Below are positions 21,261 to 22,027 of a stretch of 22,027 bases of DNA, piece after piece. Both the position numbers and the translations under genes were made by a program. Origin of the DNA: Saccoglossus kowalevskii (taxonomy: Eukaryota > Hemichordata > Enteropneusta > Harrimaniidae). The stretch is from assembly GCF_000003605.2 (NCBI RefSeq), contig NW_003119601.1, positions 1 to 22,027 of the forward strand, in the 5' to 3' direction. The notes under the pieces were generated by a model. It was not told the DNA's origin. It saw nothing but the letters and a program-made list of their open reading frames with translations, and searched no databases. The stretch's first letter is position 1; each line of letters begins with the position of its first letter.

Positions 21261-22027
21261 TGTAGCTGACCATAAGAATGCACACCACTGTGTATGTAGC
21301 TGACCATAAGAGTAAACACTACTGTGTATGTAGCTGACCATAAGAGTAAACACTACTGTGTGTGTAGCTGACCATTAGAGTAAACACTACTGTGTGTGTA
21401 GCTGACCATAAGAGTGCACACTACTGTGTGTGTAGCTGACCATAAGAGTACACACTACTGTGTATGTAGCTGACCATAAGAGTGCACACTACTGTGTGTG
21501 TAGCTGACCATAAGAGTACACACTACTGTGTGTGTAGCTGACCATAAGAATGCACACTACTGTGTGTGTAGCTGACCATAAGAGTAAACACTACTGTGTA
21601 TGTAGCTGACCATAAGAATGCACACTACTGTGTGTGTAGCTGACCATAAGAGTAAACACTACTGTGTGTGTAGCTGACCATAAGAGTAAACACTACTGTG
21701 TGTGTAGCTGACCATAAGAGTGCACACTACTGTGTGTAGCTGACCATAAGTGTAAACACTACTGTGTGTGTAGCTGACCATAAGAGTGCACACTACTGTG
21801 TATGTAGCTGACCATAAGAGTGCACACTACTGTGTGTGTAGCTGACCATAAGAGTGCATACTACTGTGTGTGTAGCTGATCATAAGAGTGCATACTACTG
21901 TGTGTGTAGCTGACCATAAGAGTGCACACTACTGTGTGTGTAGCTGATCATAAGAGTGCATACTACTGTGTGTGTAGCTGATCATAAGAGTGCACACTAC
22001 TGTGTGTGTAGCTGACCATAAGAGTGC
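21261..22027. repeat. Segment E, third copy, cut by the window end
   Basis: After a few joining units (agaatgcacaccactg, gtaaac), the stretch from 21332 follows 6890-7585 at an offset of 14442 bp to the last base. Relative to 19949-20533 it is a tandem second copy at 1494 bp (44 units minus the 2 bases of one 32-bp unit). The last 18 bases are an incomplete unit, so the array continues past the window. Confidence 0.87.

Larger units (their letters stand above)
1..22027. repeat. 34-bp tandem satellite array filling the window
   Basis: Every part of the window is built from a 34-bp unit repeated head to tail; the consensus stands at 69-102. I count 648 full units plus 18 bases of the next one. 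Unit length is 34 bp except for twelve 32-bp units (one GT lost) and seven single-base indels (near 435, 611, 5537, 5567, 6226, 13558 and 19470); their sum of -23 matches the window length exactly. The consensus has 9 A, 9 T, 9 G and 7 C and no CpG. Most variation is at unit positions 7, 13-18, 20, 22-24 and 30-31. There is no unique DNA between units, no spacer and no array boundary. This is satellite DNA by structure; its family, chromosomal site and host are not identifiable from sequence alone. Confidence 0.99.

Noticed and set aside
1-22027. CRISPR array
   Set aside because: The period is 34 bp with no spacers; the units abut directly and vary by point changes throughout.
1-22027. Telomeric or rDNA-spacer repeat
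   Set aside because: No TTAGGG-type or other telomere motif is present, and there is no rRNA sequence to tie it to an rDNA spacer.
1-22027. Centromere protein B binding box
   Set aside because: The unit has no TTCG or CGGG element and lacks CpG in the consensus.
1-22027. Nuclear-receptor half-sites (TGACC, i.e. GGTCA on the minus strand) in every GACC unit
   Set aside because: A five-base match spaced 34 bp apart has no pairing at functional half-site spacing and follows from the repeat itself.
1-22027. Promoters, terminators, tRNA genes, origins, mobile-element ends
   Set aside because: Any such short motif would recur in hundreds of units, and I saw no target-site duplications, terminal inverted repeats or tRNA-like folds.

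Overview
The whole window is one uninterrupted tandem array of a 34-bp satellite (minisatellite-class) unit. I find no protein-coding gene, RNA gene, transposon or unique sequence on either strand. The consensus unit is what stands at 69-102: it begins agctgaccataag, passes through a GTGCAC palindrome and the core CACACTACTGTGTG, and ends in a short GT run. I count 648 complete units plus an 18-base partial unit. Twelve 32-bp units and seven single-base indels give a net -23 bases, which reproduces the window length of 22027 exactly.

Organism: a long homogeneous non-coding satellite points to a eukaryotic chromosome, probably heterochromatin (pericentromeric, subtelomeric or interstitial cannot be told apart here) resolved by long reads. 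The consensus has no CpG, and its TG and CA steps vary mainly by transitions, which would suit a CpG-methylating genome such as a vertebrate. I cannot name the species or recognise the satellite family.

Layout: the array is a mosaic of higher-order repeats (HORs) made from a small set of unit variants. The main ones are GACC or GATC at unit positions 5-8; ataagag, ataaaag or ataatag at 9-15; and gtgcac, gtacac, gtaaac or gcatac at 15-22. The HORs are: 1-591 a divergent left stretch; 592-5085 six HOR copies of two alternating types (order Y X X Y X Y); 5086-5615 an ataatag block; 5620-6825 a segment repeated at 17818-18956; 6890-8570 a taaac/catac segment repeated at 11888-12748, 19904-21260 and 21332-22027; 9240-9919 a 10-unit HOR present twice; 11480-12295 a 12-unit tandem duplication; 13853-14124 a 5-unit (170 bp) HOR; and several GATC-rich runs. 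The right end of the window lies inside a second copy of a 1494-bp HOR.

Open reading frames of 67-124 codons exist only on the minus strand. They are by-products of the repeat: 34 is not divisible by 3, the minus-strand unit has a single TAG, and an ORF appears wherever point variants remove that stop. No gene-to-gene interaction can be described because there are no genes. The interest lies in the array's duplication history and in the structure-forming potential of the unit.
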